This document shows, piece after piece, positions 14,929-23,760 of a DNA stretch of 64,000 bases. This DNA comes from Acidaminobacter sp. JC074. Lineage in GTDB: Bacteria; Bacillota; Clostridia; Peptostreptococcales; Acidaminobacteraceae. The position numbers and the translations under genes were made by a program. Each line of letters starts with the position of its first letter. The first letter of the stretch is position 1. The stretch spans positions 124,001 through 188,000 of the forward strand of contig NZ_VANV01000011.1 of the NCBI RefSeq assembly GCF_022496765.1. The letters run 5' to 3'. The notes under the pieces are model-generated. The model had not been told where the DNA came from. It saw nothing but the letters and a program-made list of their open reading frames with translations, and did no database searches.

Positions 14929-17325
14929 ATGTTAGTACCAGTTAAATGGTTGTCTGAATATGTAGATATAAAAGACATTGACGTTAAAGTATTAGAAGAA
15001 AAGTTGATCATGTCAGGTTCTAATACCGAAACTGTTGAAGAAACGCTACCGAATGTTGTTAACATTGTGGTAGGTAAGATATTAAAAATTGACCAGCATC
15101 CAGATGCTGATAAGTTAAAAGTTCTTGAAGTAGACCTCGGTGACGAAACAGTTCAAATCGTTACAGGTGCAACTAATGTAGTTGAAGATGCTTATTTACC
15201 AGTTTGTAAGGTTAACTCTGTTTTAGCGGATAAGACGAAAATCAAAAAAGGTAAGTTAAGAGGCGTTGAATCTTTTGGTATGTTATGTTCTTTCCAAGAG
15301 CTAGGCTTTGAAAACTCTGTTATTCCTAAGAAGTTTATTGATGGTGTTTGGTTACTACCTGGTGAATATCCATTAGGTACTCCAATTGGTGAAATCGAGG
15401 ACTTAAAGGATGCAGTAATTGAGTTTGAAATTACACCAAATAGACCAGATTGTTTATCCATTCTTGGTATGGCAAGAGAAACTGCTGCAACTTTAGACTT
15501 AAAAGTGAAGTATCCAGAAGAAACAATTGAGAATGAATCGGGTGATGTTAATGACTATATCTCAATTGAAATTGAAGATGCAGACCTTTGTCCTAGATAT
15601 ACAGGTAGAGTGGTTACAGATGTAAAAATCGAACCATCACCTTTATGGATGCAGTTAAGACTTATGAAAGCTGGCATGAAGCCAATTTCGAACATCGTTG
15701 ATATTACCAACTTTGTACTTTTAGAGTATGGTCAACCTATTCATGCATTCGATTTAGAGACAATCAAAGAAAAGAAAGTGATCATCAGATCAGCGAAAAA
15801 AGGTGAAAAGCTTGTAACGCTTGATGATCAAGAAAGAGAATTGACTGAAGAGATGCTAGTTATTGCAGATCCATCTGGTCCAATTGCACTAGCAGGTGTT
15901 ATGGGTGGTGCTGAAACTGAAGTATCTGACAAGACAAAATCTTTGTTAATTGAAGTTGCCAACTTCAACAAGAAGTCGATTAGAAAAACTTCTAGAGACT
16001 TAATGTTAAGATCAGAAGCTTCTTCTAGATATGAAAAGGGTGTTTCAGAAGATTTAGTAATTGCTGCGACTAACAGAGTATGCCACTTAATCGAAAAGTT
16101 AGGTGCTGGTAAAGTTGTTGGTGGCATTGTAGATGTATATCCTAAAAAGCGTGTGATTGAGCCTATAACTGTAAGAAGCTCAAGAGTGAATGGCTTACTT
16201 GGCTTAAATCTAACAGTAGATGCTATGAAAGAGATTCTTGAAAGACTTGAAATTCAGGTTCAGCTTGAAGGTGACAACCTTGTTTGTACACCACCTCATC
16301 AAAGACTTGATTTGCTAAAAGAAATCGACTTTGTAGAAGAGGTTGCTAGACTTTATGGTTATGATGTTATTCCATCAACTCTATTTAGAGGTAATGAATG
16401 GGGTGCACTTACTAATGGTCAGAATATCCAAAAGTTAACACGTGAATCACTGGTTGCTTCTGGTTTAAATGAAATTACAACTTATTCGTTTGTTAGTCCT
16501 AAGTCTTTAGACTTAATCAATGCGTCTGAACATTCAATTCTAAGAAATGCAGTTAAGTTAATAAATCCACTTGGTGAAGAATATTCAATCATGAGAACAA
16601 CACTTTTACCGAACTTATTAGAGGTTCTAGGTAGAAACTTCAAGAGAAGTGTAAAAGAAGCTTCAGCCTTTGAAGTTGGAAACTTATTCTTCCCTAAACA
16701 ACAACCAATCGTTGAATTACCTATCGAGAAGAAATCACTTGTTATGGGTATGTACGGTGAAGGCAAAGACTTCTTTACTCTAAAGGGTGTTGTAGAGGAA
16801 TTATTTGAATCATTAGGTGTTTCTGGTTATAAGTATGAAGCTGAGACTGAGCATGCAACATACCATCCAGGTAGATGTGCAAACATCGTCTTTGGTGATA
16901 ACCACATTCTAGGTACATTAGGTGAAGTTCACCCACTTGTAGCAGATAACTATGACATTGAAGTACCAGTATTAACTGCTGAAATCGACTTCAATATGCT
17001 TATGCAAGTTACAGCAATTGATAAGAAGTATCAAGGTGTACCAAAATACCCTGCTTCTACAAGAGACTTAGCTATCCTAGTAAAAGATGAAGTTTCAAAC
17101 CAAATGGTTTTAGACATCATCCATGATAAAGGTGGTAAGCTTCTAGAATCAGTTGAGATCTTCGATGTGTATAAAGGTGCTCAAATTAAGGCGGGTCATA
17201 AGTCTATGGCATATGCATTAATCTTCAGAGCAAAAGATCGTACACTGGTAGACGAAGAAGTAAATAAGGCTATGGATAAAATTCTAAAGAACTTAGAAGA
17301 AAAACTAGATGCTGAATTAAGATAA
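14929..17325 (+). CDS. pheT: Phenylalanine-tRNA ligase beta subunit
   Basis: Non-catalytic partner of PheS, 798 residues. In order: N-terminal tRNA-binding OB fold (about 40-150, DQHPDADKLKVLEVDLG), B1/B5 domains, the B3/B4 editing domain that hydrolyses Tyr-tRNA-Phe (about 210-400, including PISNIVDITNFVLLEYGQP), the catalytic-like core, and the C-terminal anticodon-binding FDX-ACB domain (about 705-798, KYPASTRDLAILV). Full length. AAGGAGG precedes the ATG. It is co-transcribed from the T-box. Confidence 0.98.
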   Translation: MLVPVKWLSEYVDIKDIDVKVLEEKLIMSGSNTETVEETLPNVVNIVVGKILKIDQHPDADKLKVLEVDLGDETVQIVTGATNVVEDAYLPVCKVNSVLADKTKIKKGKLRGVESFGMLCSFQELGFENSVIPKKFIDGVWLLPGEYPLGTPIGEIEDLKDAVIEFEITPNRPDCLSILGMARETAATLDLKVKYPEETIENESGDVNDYISIEIEDADLCPRYTGRVVTDVKIEPSPLWMQLRLMKAGMKPISNIVDITNFVLLEYGQPIHAFDLETIKEKKVIIRSAKKGEKLVTLDDQERELTEEMLVIADPSGPIALAGVMGGAETEVSDKTKSLLIEVANFNKKSIRKTSRDLMLRSEASSRYEKGVSEDLVIAATNRVCHLIEKLGAGKVVGGIVDVYPKKRVIEPITVRSSRVNGLLGLNLTVDAMKEILERLEIQVQLEGDNLVCTPPHQRLDLLKEIDFVEEVARLYGYDVIPSTLFRGNEWGALTNGQNIQKLTRESLVASGLNEITTYSFVSPKSLDLINASEHSILRNAVKLINPLGEEYSIMRTTLLPNLLEVLGRNFKRSVKEASAFEVGNLFFPKQQPIVELPIEKKSLVMGMYGEGKDFFTLKGVVEELFESLGVSGYKYEAETEHATYHPGRCANIVFGDNHILGTLGEVHPLVADNYDIEVPVLTAEIDFNMLMQVTAIDKKYQGVPKYPASTRDLAILVKDEVSNQMVLDIIHDKGGKLLESVEIFDVYKGAQIKAGHKSMAYALIFRAKDRTLVDEEVNKAMDKILKNLEEKLDAELR

Positions 17326-17327
17326 TA

Positions 17328-17360
17328 TATATCCCTTCATTATGAAGGGGTATTTTTTAT
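17328..17360 (+). terminator. Terminator of pheST
   Basis: CCCTTCA-TTA-TGAAGGG hairpin followed by a T-rich tract. Confidence 0.9.
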
Positions 17361-17397
17361 TTTTCATGTTATAATGAGACCATTGAAAGAAGGTTTT

Positions 17398-18801
17398 ATG
17401 AAAAAAATATGGATAGCAATGTTGGTATTGCTTTTATGTGCTTGTAGCTCTCAAGCGTTAGACAAAGAGCTTATAGCCATAGAAGTTTTAGATAAAGATG
17501 GTCAACTCCTTATGAGTGGTCAGGTATTTGAAAATGAAGGTCTTCAGTATCTTTCACTAAGTGATTTTGTTGACTTATCTAATTTGATGAACGAAGACTT
17601 AAAGCTTATAAAGAACTTAAAAAAGGGTGATTATGATAAAGGGAATCATAGGCTAGCCATTACTTATAGAGCTGATGCCAATGTAAAAGATGACATGATA
17701 CTTGCTATGGTTTCTGTAGGCTTTAATCTAAAAAATAGGTCTGTAGATGGAAAAGACTATTCAACCAACTTGGATTTTAGTGAGGGGGTCTTTAAGTATC
17801 ATAAGATTGGAGATACTATTTATTTGCCTTTAGAAGCCATAAGAACTTTCATCTATAATGGTGATCTTTATCTTCTAAAGAAAGATGATTATAAGTATGT
17901 ACTTTATGACAAAAATAGAATCAATGATCTTGTTAAAGAAGAAGCGTTTTTTAAGGATATTAAGTCTAACAACCAATACATGCAAGGCTTAAAACAGATG
18001 ATGCTTATTTCAAATACAGGCGGAGCTGTAGGTGAGGTAACCGATTATAATCAATATTATTATGAGCTTCTCAAGATCTTAGATATAAGAGATGATTACC
18101 ACGCTTATGTTTTTCCTGTTGAAGACCTTTCTACAGATAGATTAAGTGATTTAGGCTATCCTGCTTTTATAAAGCAGAGTAATTATTATAAGTACGTGAA
18201 GTTGTTTACTTCTGATGATCCTCAGGTAACCTATAAGAAGCTGAATCATGAGACCATGTATTTAGATATAGACAGTTTTTTTATAGATGAGTTGATGTTT
18301 GAATCTAGAATAAATCATTTCTTATCTGACCTAGATGAAGAAACAACACGACTTATAGTGGATCTAAGAAATAATAGAGGAGGCTGGATATCAAGTTCAA
18401 GTAAGCTTCTAAGTGTTTTCTTAAAGAATATATCAATGAACTTAACTTATAAGGTTGGTGATGAATTAGTTTCTTTACAGACCTATCAACTAGAGCAGAA
18501 TTCAAATAGAAGAGATTATGAGGTTACTATTTTAGTGAATGAATCCAGTGCATCTGCGTCACTTTATTTTGCAAATATTATGAAAGACAATATGGATGTA
18601 TATATAATAGGCTCAGAACCACTGAATAAACAAGCATATCAAAAGGTTTATTTTCAGCTGATAGACGGGACGCTTATTTCAAAATCATCAGATCAATATG
18701 CCCTAAGCAACAATGAAGGCATCGATTTTAATGATCTTATCTTAGTGGATAAAGTAATGAATGATGACCAAATAGAGGCTTTCCTTGAGAGTTTTAAATG
18801 A
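17398..18801 (+). CDS. S41-peptidase-like lipoprotein
   Basis: Surface lipoprotein of 467 residues (signal peptide with LLLCAC lipobox). The middle is not recognised. The C-terminal region (about 290-440) resembles the S41 C-terminal-processing protease core: LIVDLRNNRGG strand and loop, then VTILVNESSASASLYFA, where the family places the nucleophilic serine, and lysines about 25 residues later (GSEPLNKQAYQK). No PDZ domain is obvious, so it is closer to the tricorn/S41-like lipoproteins than to CtpA. Activity is possible but unproven. ATG 17398 is chosen for its AGAAGG site and clean signal peptide; TATAAT at 17369-17374 may be the -10. Confidence 0.75.
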   Translation: MKKIWIAMLVLLLCACSSQALDKELIAIEVLDKDGQLLMSGQVFENEGLQYLSLSDFVDLSNLMNEDLKLIKNLKKGDYDKGNHRLAITYRADANVKDDMILAMVSVGFNLKNRSVDGKDYSTNLDFSEGVFKYHKIGDTIYLPLEAIRTFIYNGDLYLLKKDDYKYVLYDKNRINDLVKEEAFFKDIKSNNQYMQGLKQMMLISNTGGAVGEVTDYNQYYYELLKILDIRDDYHAYVFPVEDLSTDRLSDLGYPAFIKQSNYYKYVKLFTSDDPQVTYKKLNHETMYLDIDSFFIDELMFESRINHFLSDLDEETTRLIVDLRNNRGGWISSSSKLLSVFLKNISMNLTYKVGDELVSLQTYQLEQNSNRRDYEVTILVNESSASASLYFANIMKDNMDVYIIGSEPLNKQAYQKVYFQLIDGTLISKSSDQYALSNNEGIDFNDLILVDKVMNDDQIEAFLESFK

Positions 18802-18831
18802 TACTGTATTATATATGACAAGAAAGATTGA

Positions 18832-18861
18832 TTTTCCCTTCATCCTAGAAGGGATTTTTTA
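18832..18861 (+). terminator. Terminator after the S41-like lipoprotein
   Basis: CCCTTC-N6-GAAGGG, then ATTTTTT. Confidence 0.85.
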
Positions 18862-18956
18862 TTGACGAATGTGGTATAGAATATCACAAATGATACAGAA
18901 AATTCACAACTATATTTTCTCAATATGTTATAATAAAGTGAATTAAGGAGTTATGT

Positions 18957-20732
18957 ATGAAAAAATATCATTCCATTCGATTTAGAATGTTGTTCTTAGT
19001 TGCATTACTGATTTCAGGCTTTGTAGTTACATTTGTAAATTATCAGGAAATCGAACAAAGAGAAACATATATTAATAAGCAAATCTCATTAACGCTGAAA
19101 TCGGAACGTCTAATCGAAAGTATCGAAAAGTTAACATATTACAATGCACTCTATGAGATAGAAGACACTTCTGTAGTAGAGTTAATGGCTGGTTTAAATG
19201 ACAATTACGATGACTATACGCTTGTGTTTCCGGAGTTTGTTGATGTAAAAGTAATCGATGATTACGGCTATCAGTTGAATCAACTTCATCAGTCTATAGA
19301 AAACCAGAATGCCCTAAGCTATGATTTTGAAGATTTATTGATGAAAAATAGTTTGGTAAAAGATGCACTCATAAAGGCAATTAGAGACCATGCAACAAGT
19401 TCTAGAAATGTCTTTATGTTGATGGTGGTGATTATGATTTGTATCATGTCATTAACAGCAATCATCATCTATAGAGAAGTGATCATTCCGCTTAAACATG
19501 TGACTAAATCAATCAACGCCCAACATGAAAAATTGGTCATCAATGAAATAGAATCGATTAACTCTAGAAATGAGTTTAAGTATCTAATAGATGGTTATAA
19601 CCGCCTTGTTAAGAAGAACATGCTGGTTTCTACCATCAATGAGAAAATTTATTCTAGACAAAGATTTGATGATATCTTTGATTTTATTTATGATAACCTA
19701 AAACCTTTTATACCCTATGATAGAATCGGTATAGCAGTCATTACCCCTGATGGTATGGCAGTAGAAGCCATCAAGGCCAGGTCTTCAAATGAGATTGTCT
19801 TAGGAAGAGGATATAAGTTAGACTTTAGCAAAACAAGTTTGATGAAAGTCATTGAAGATCATGATATAAGAATCATCAATGATTTGGATGACTACTTAAT
19901 CAAGCATCCAAAAAGTGAATCTACTAGATTGATGATTGAAGAGAATATGAAAGCATCTATGACCTTGCCGCTATTTCACGAGGAAAAAGCGGTTGGTGTT
20001 GTCTTCTTTTCTTCAACGGCAAAAGATGTTTATTTAGAAGAACACAAAAGATTTCTAATCAATATTGCCAATGCTTTAGGCACTTCTATGGAAAACTCTT
20101 TTGTTTATGAAAATATGATGATTTCTACTGTTAGATCTTTTGCAAAAATGGTAGAATCTAAGGACAATGTTACAGGCAATCACATTGACAGAATCTCTTA
20201 TTACAGTGGCTTTGTAGCCAAAAAACTTGTAGGGGATTTTGAGGAAATCGACGATGACTTTATAAGAAGAATTAAAAGACTGAGTCCCCTTCACGATATC
20301 GGTAAAGTCAGTATTCCTGACAACATTTTAAATAAGCCTGGAAGACTTGACGATGATGAAATGACCATCATGAAAACACACAGTCTTCATGGTGCTGAAG
20401 TTCTAGAAGAACTTTTAGGTTCAGTAGGTGATGTTGAGTTTAAAATGGCAGCTGATATTGCTAAGTACCATCATGAAAAAATTAATGGTATGGGTTACCC
20501 TGAAGGCCTTGAGGGAGATGCTATTCCACTTGCAGCAAGAATTGTTGCACTGGTCGATGTATTTGACGCCTTAACAAGTGAAAGACCTTATAAAAAAGCA
20601 TTTGACTTTGAGCAGGCCATTGACATCCTTAAAAAGGATGCAGGTTCTCACTTTGATCAGGTCATTGTAGACCGTCTGATGGAACATTTAGAAGAATTTG
20701 AAGCACTTTATAAAAAGTTATGGACTTCTTAG
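18957..20732 (+). CDS. Membrane GAF / HD-GYP c-di-GMP phosphodiesterase
   Basis: Probably hydrolyses cyclic di-GMP at the inner face of the membrane. 591 residues: TM1 (about 9-28), a short extracytoplasmic helical sensor, TM2 (about 148-172), HAMP-like linker, GAF domain (about 235-385), and HD-GYP domain (about 395-591). The metal and signature motifs are intact: GNHIDRISYYS, LHDIGKVSIPD, KTHSLHGAEVL, YHHEKINGMGYPEGL and VALVDVFDALTSERPYKKA. AAGGAG precedes the ATG; TATAAT at 18929-18934 may be the -10. A GGDEF protein and a c-di-GMP riboswitch are elsewhere in the window. Confidence 0.94.
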   Translation: MKKYHSIRFRMLFLVALLISGFVVTFVNYQEIEQRETYINKQISLTLKSERLIESIEKLTYYNALYEIEDTSVVELMAGLNDNYDDYTLVFPEFVDVKVIDDYGYQLNQLHQSIENQNALSYDFEDLLMKNSLVKDALIKAIRDHATSSRNVFMLMVVIMICIMSLTAIIIYREVIIPLKHVTKSINAQHEKLVINEIESINSRNEFKYLIDGYNRLVKKNMLVSTINEKIYSRQRFDDIFDFIYDNLKPFIPYDRIGIAVITPDGMAVEAIKARSSNEIVLGRGYKLDFSKTSLMKVIEDHDIRIINDLDDYLIKHPKSESTRLMIEENMKASMTLPLFHEEKAVGVVFFSSTAKDVYLEEHKRFLINIANALGTSMENSFVYENMMISTVRSFAKMVESKDNVTGNHIDRISYYSGFVAKKLVGDFEEIDDDFIRRIKRLSPLHDIGKVSIPDNILNKPGRLDDDEMTIMKTHSLHGAEVLEELLGSVGDVEFKMAADIAKYHHEKINGMGYPEGLEGDAIPLAARIVALVDVFDALTSERPYKKAFDFEQAIDILKKDAGSHFDQVIVDRLMEHLEEFEALYKKLWTS

Positions 20733-20799
20733 TTTGAAAGCTTTCTTGTTGGTTATATTTATAGTATGATTGATATAGTAATATATGTGGGGTGTAAAT

Positions 20800-21429
20800 A
20801 TGGCAAATAAAAATAAAATTTCAGTAAGAATATTAGATCAGGATCATTATCTGGTAAGTACAGATAATCAAGAATACGTAGAAAAAGTAGCAAGATTGGT
20901 TGACGATAGGATGCAGGCCATATTGAAGTCGAACTCATCTTTAAGCTATACTAAGATAGCCATTTTGACTGCTTTGAATTTAGCAGATGATTTAACAAAA
21001 GCGAGACATCAACTTGAAGAGCTTTTACCAAATCAATCTACATCAAGCGATGATATAGAAGAGACTAAAAAGCAGATATCTTCTTTGACACGACATGTGT
21101 CAGAAGCTGAAAGTTTATATGACAACATCTTAAATGAGTTTGAACTTGTCAGATCCTCAAGAGGTCAACAAGAAGCTCAGTTAAGAGAGTTGGCTGAAAA
21201 GCTTGAGAACATGTGTGGTGAGATGGTAGACAGTGATGAAGCACTTTCAAGAGCCACAGCGAGAATTGCAGATTTAGAAGAGAAGCTTTTACTTAGAGAA
21301 AGTGAAATTGCAGAATATATAAAAGTGTTTGATGAACTCGAAAATGAAAAACTACAAGAATCAATGACAGAATATGATGATTACGGTTTTGAAGAAGAAA
21401 TCATATACGAAGAAGACTTAGAGGAGTAA
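20800..21429 (+). CDS. zapA: Cell division protein ZapA, long form
   Basis: FtsZ-ring-associated protein. Residues 1-80 match ZapA (NKISVRILDQDHYLVS, YVEKVARLVDDRMQAI, YTKIAILTALNLADDLTKA). ZapA is usually about 85-110 residues; here it continues as a roughly 110-residue coiled coil (heptad-rich from about 85 to 190) and an acidic tail, 209 residues in all. The ATG at 20800 follows GGGGTG; an ATG at 20785 is less well placed. It lies ahead of the U32 gene and mutS2, an order seen in other Clostridia. Confidence 0.87.
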   Translation: MANKNKISVRILDQDHYLVSTDNQEYVEKVARLVDDRMQAILKSNSSLSYTKIAILTALNLADDLTKARHQLEELLPNQSTSSDDIEETKKQISSLTRHVSEAESLYDNILNEFELVRSSRGQQEAQLRELAEKLENMCGEMVDSDEALSRATARIADLEEKLLLRESEIAEYIKVFDELENEKLQESMTEYDDYGFEEEIIYEEDLEE

Positions 21430-21493
21430 TCATACTTCTCTGTTTTATTTCTATTGAGAAGACTCATGTTATTTTAACATATTAGGAGGAATT

Positions 21494-23698
21494 ATGACTG
21501 AATTATTAGCACCTGTTGGTGGAGAGGAATCTTTAATTGCTGCCATTCAAAATGGTGCAGATGCCGTGTATTTATCAGGCGGCTCTTTTGGTGCAAGAGC
21601 TTTTGCCAAGAACTTTGATGACCAGGCTTTAATAGAAGCCATTAAATACGCTCATATTCGAGATGTAAGTGTCTATGTTACCGTGAACACACTTATTAAG
21701 GAATCGGAGTTTGAGGATGTTAAAAAGTACATTGATTTTCTATATATCAATGATGTAGATGCTGTTATTGTACAGGATCTTGGTTTAGCAGACCATATAA
21801 GAAGGACCTATCCTGATTTAGAGATGCATGCCTCTACACAAATGTCGGCACATTCTTTAGAGGATGTTAGGTTTTTAAAAGACTTCGGTTTTTCTAGAGT
21901 TGTTGTGGCTAGAGAAATGGGTTTAGAAGAGATTAAACAAGTGAAATCTCAAATAGATGTTGAATTAGAAGTTTTTGTCCATGGTGCTTTATGTGTCAGC
22001 TATTCAGGACAATGTCTGATGTCGAGTATGATTGGCGGCCGTTCTGGCAACAGAGGCAGATGTGCCCAGCCATGTAGACAGCTTTATACTTTTGAAGATG
22101 AAACATCTTATGCCATTAGTCCGGGGGATCTAAACGTTATAGATGACATCGATGAAGTTATTGAAGCAGGTGCAGATTCATTAAAGATTGAAGGTAGAAT
22201 GAAGGGACCTGAATACGCAGCTTCTATTGTTTCAGCCTACCGTCAAATGATTGATTTTAAGAAGTATGAGACAGATTTACACCGCTTGTTTAACAGGTCT
22301 TATACCAAGGGTTATTTATACAATGAAAATATCATAAGGTCTGACGCCCCAGGTAATCGTGGTGAAAGAATCGGTACAGTTGCATCATATGATGCAAAAT
22401 CAAAGAGACTACATTTGAACCTAGAAAAACCACTCAACAAGGGTGATGAAATTCAAATAAGAAGAAAAGACTCTTCAGTGGGTGCGAGATGTGATTTATT
22501 CTTTGTTGGCAATCAAAGAGTTAAAAATTATGACTATAAAGATGGTGTTACAGTAGAGTTTAAATACCCTGCAAAAGAGGGCGAAGTTGTTTACAGAACT
22601 TATGATACTGAAATCATGCATGAGGCTAAACAGTCTTATCATAAGGAGACCAAAAGAATCACTGTAGAGATGGCACTTTTATGTACCTTAGAAGAAGTGG
22701 TATTGAAGGTTTCTGATGGCAAAAATGAAGTGGTGCACTCAAGTGATGTATTACCTGAAAAAGCTGAGAAGGTAGCCATCAATCATGAACGATTGATCAA
22801 GCAGCTTAAAAAGCTCGGTTCGACGGCTTATGAACTCGGCCATATCGATGTATTTTTAGACGACGGCTTATCTTTGCCATCAAGTGCCATCAACGATTTA
22901 AGAAGATTGTGTACAGATGAACTAGATGCTTTAAGAGCAAAAAGATATGACCGTGAGTTAATCGTGAATGATCAGGCTTACGAGCTTGTTGAAGACAGGT
23001 TTTCAGAACTGACTGTATCGGTTAGGTATACAGAGCAAGCAGAGGCCATTAAGGATTTAGAAGTAGAAATCTATAAGTCTGTGCCTAGGGTTTCGACGAC
23101 AGAGATGTATTCAGATTTTGATAAAAATCAGACAGTTCTTGCTGGCGCTTATGGTCATTTGAACTACTTTGATGAGGTTTATGCAGATTACTCACTAAAT
23201 ATCTTTAATCAGCATACCATCAATGCTTATCATGATATGCAAGTTAAGCGTGTCACGCTTTCATATGAACTAAACAGAGAAGAGTTAAGGGAGTTAAAGC
23301 CTAATAAAGATCAGTCTCTTGAATACATTGTTTATGGTTATACGCCAGTTATGATCATGGCTTATTGTCCAATTACAAAAGCACCGACTCATTGTAAGTC
23401 ATGTAGTCAGCCGTGTAAAAATCATCCGGTACTTTTAGACCGTTTTGGTGAAGCTTATACCATGATTAGAAATGGTCAGAGATTAGAGCTTTTGAATAGC
23501 AAGCGATTGAATCTGATTTCTGAAATGGATGATTTGATGCGCACTAACATCAGGTATTTCAGATTGGATTTCACAACGGAATCTCCTGAGGAAGTACGTG
23601 AAATTACTGAAGCTTATTTAAGAGTCGTAAAAGGCAACAAAGGTAGACTGCATTTTTCAAATCAATCCTTGGGTCATTATCTTAAAGGCGTTGAGTGA
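21494..23698 (+). CDS. U32 family 'peptidase' (TrhP/RlhA-like)
   Basis: Cytoplasmic U32 family protein, 734 residues. The N-terminal U32 domain (about 1-290) has ELLAPVGGEESLIAAIQNGADAV, a CVSYSGQCL cysteine segment and the RSGNRGRCAQPCRQLY signature; the C-terminal half matches the DUF3656-type extension, with a further cysteine cluster at THCKSCSQPCKNHP. Several U32 members (TrhP, RlhA) are RNA hydroxylation factors using Fe-S clusters rather than proteases, so a role in tRNA or rRNA modification is more likely than proteolysis. AGGAGG precedes the ATG. Confidence 0.88.
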   Translation: MTELLAPVGGEESLIAAIQNGADAVYLSGGSFGARAFAKNFDDQALIEAIKYAHIRDVSVYVTVNTLIKESEFEDVKKYIDFLYINDVDAVIVQDLGLADHIRRTYPDLEMHASTQMSAHSLEDVRFLKDFGFSRVVVAREMGLEEIKQVKSQIDVELEVFVHGALCVSYSGQCLMSSMIGGRSGNRGRCAQPCRQLYTFEDETSYAISPGDLNVIDDIDEVIEAGADSLKIEGRMKGPEYAASIVSAYRQMIDFKKYETDLHRLFNRSYTKGYLYNENIIRSDAPGNRGERIGTVASYDAKSKRLHLNLEKPLNKGDEIQIRRKDSSVGARCDLFFVGNQRVKNYDYKDGVTVEFKYPAKEGEVVYRTYDTEIMHEAKQSYHKETKRITVEMALLCTLEEVVLKVSDGKNEVVHSSDVLPEKAEKVAINHERLIKQLKKLGSTAYELGHIDVFLDDGLSLPSSAINDLRRLCTDELDALRAKRYDRELIVNDQAYELVEDRFSELTVSVRYTEQAEAIKDLEVEIYKSVPRVSTTEMYSDFDKNQTVLAGAYGHLNYFDEVYADYSLNIFNQHTINAYHDMQVKRVTLSYELNREELRELKPNKDQSLEYIVYGYTPVMIMAYCPITKAPTHCKSCSQPCKNHPVLLDRFGEAYTMIRNGQRLELLNSKRLNLISEMDDLMRTNIRYFRLDFTTESPEEVREITEAYLRVVKGNKGRLHFSNQSLGHYLKGVE

Positions 23699-23760
23699 AA
23701 TATGATTGTAAAATAAGAATGGAAAAATCATGCTATAATTAGTGTGAAAGGAGTTCCAAA

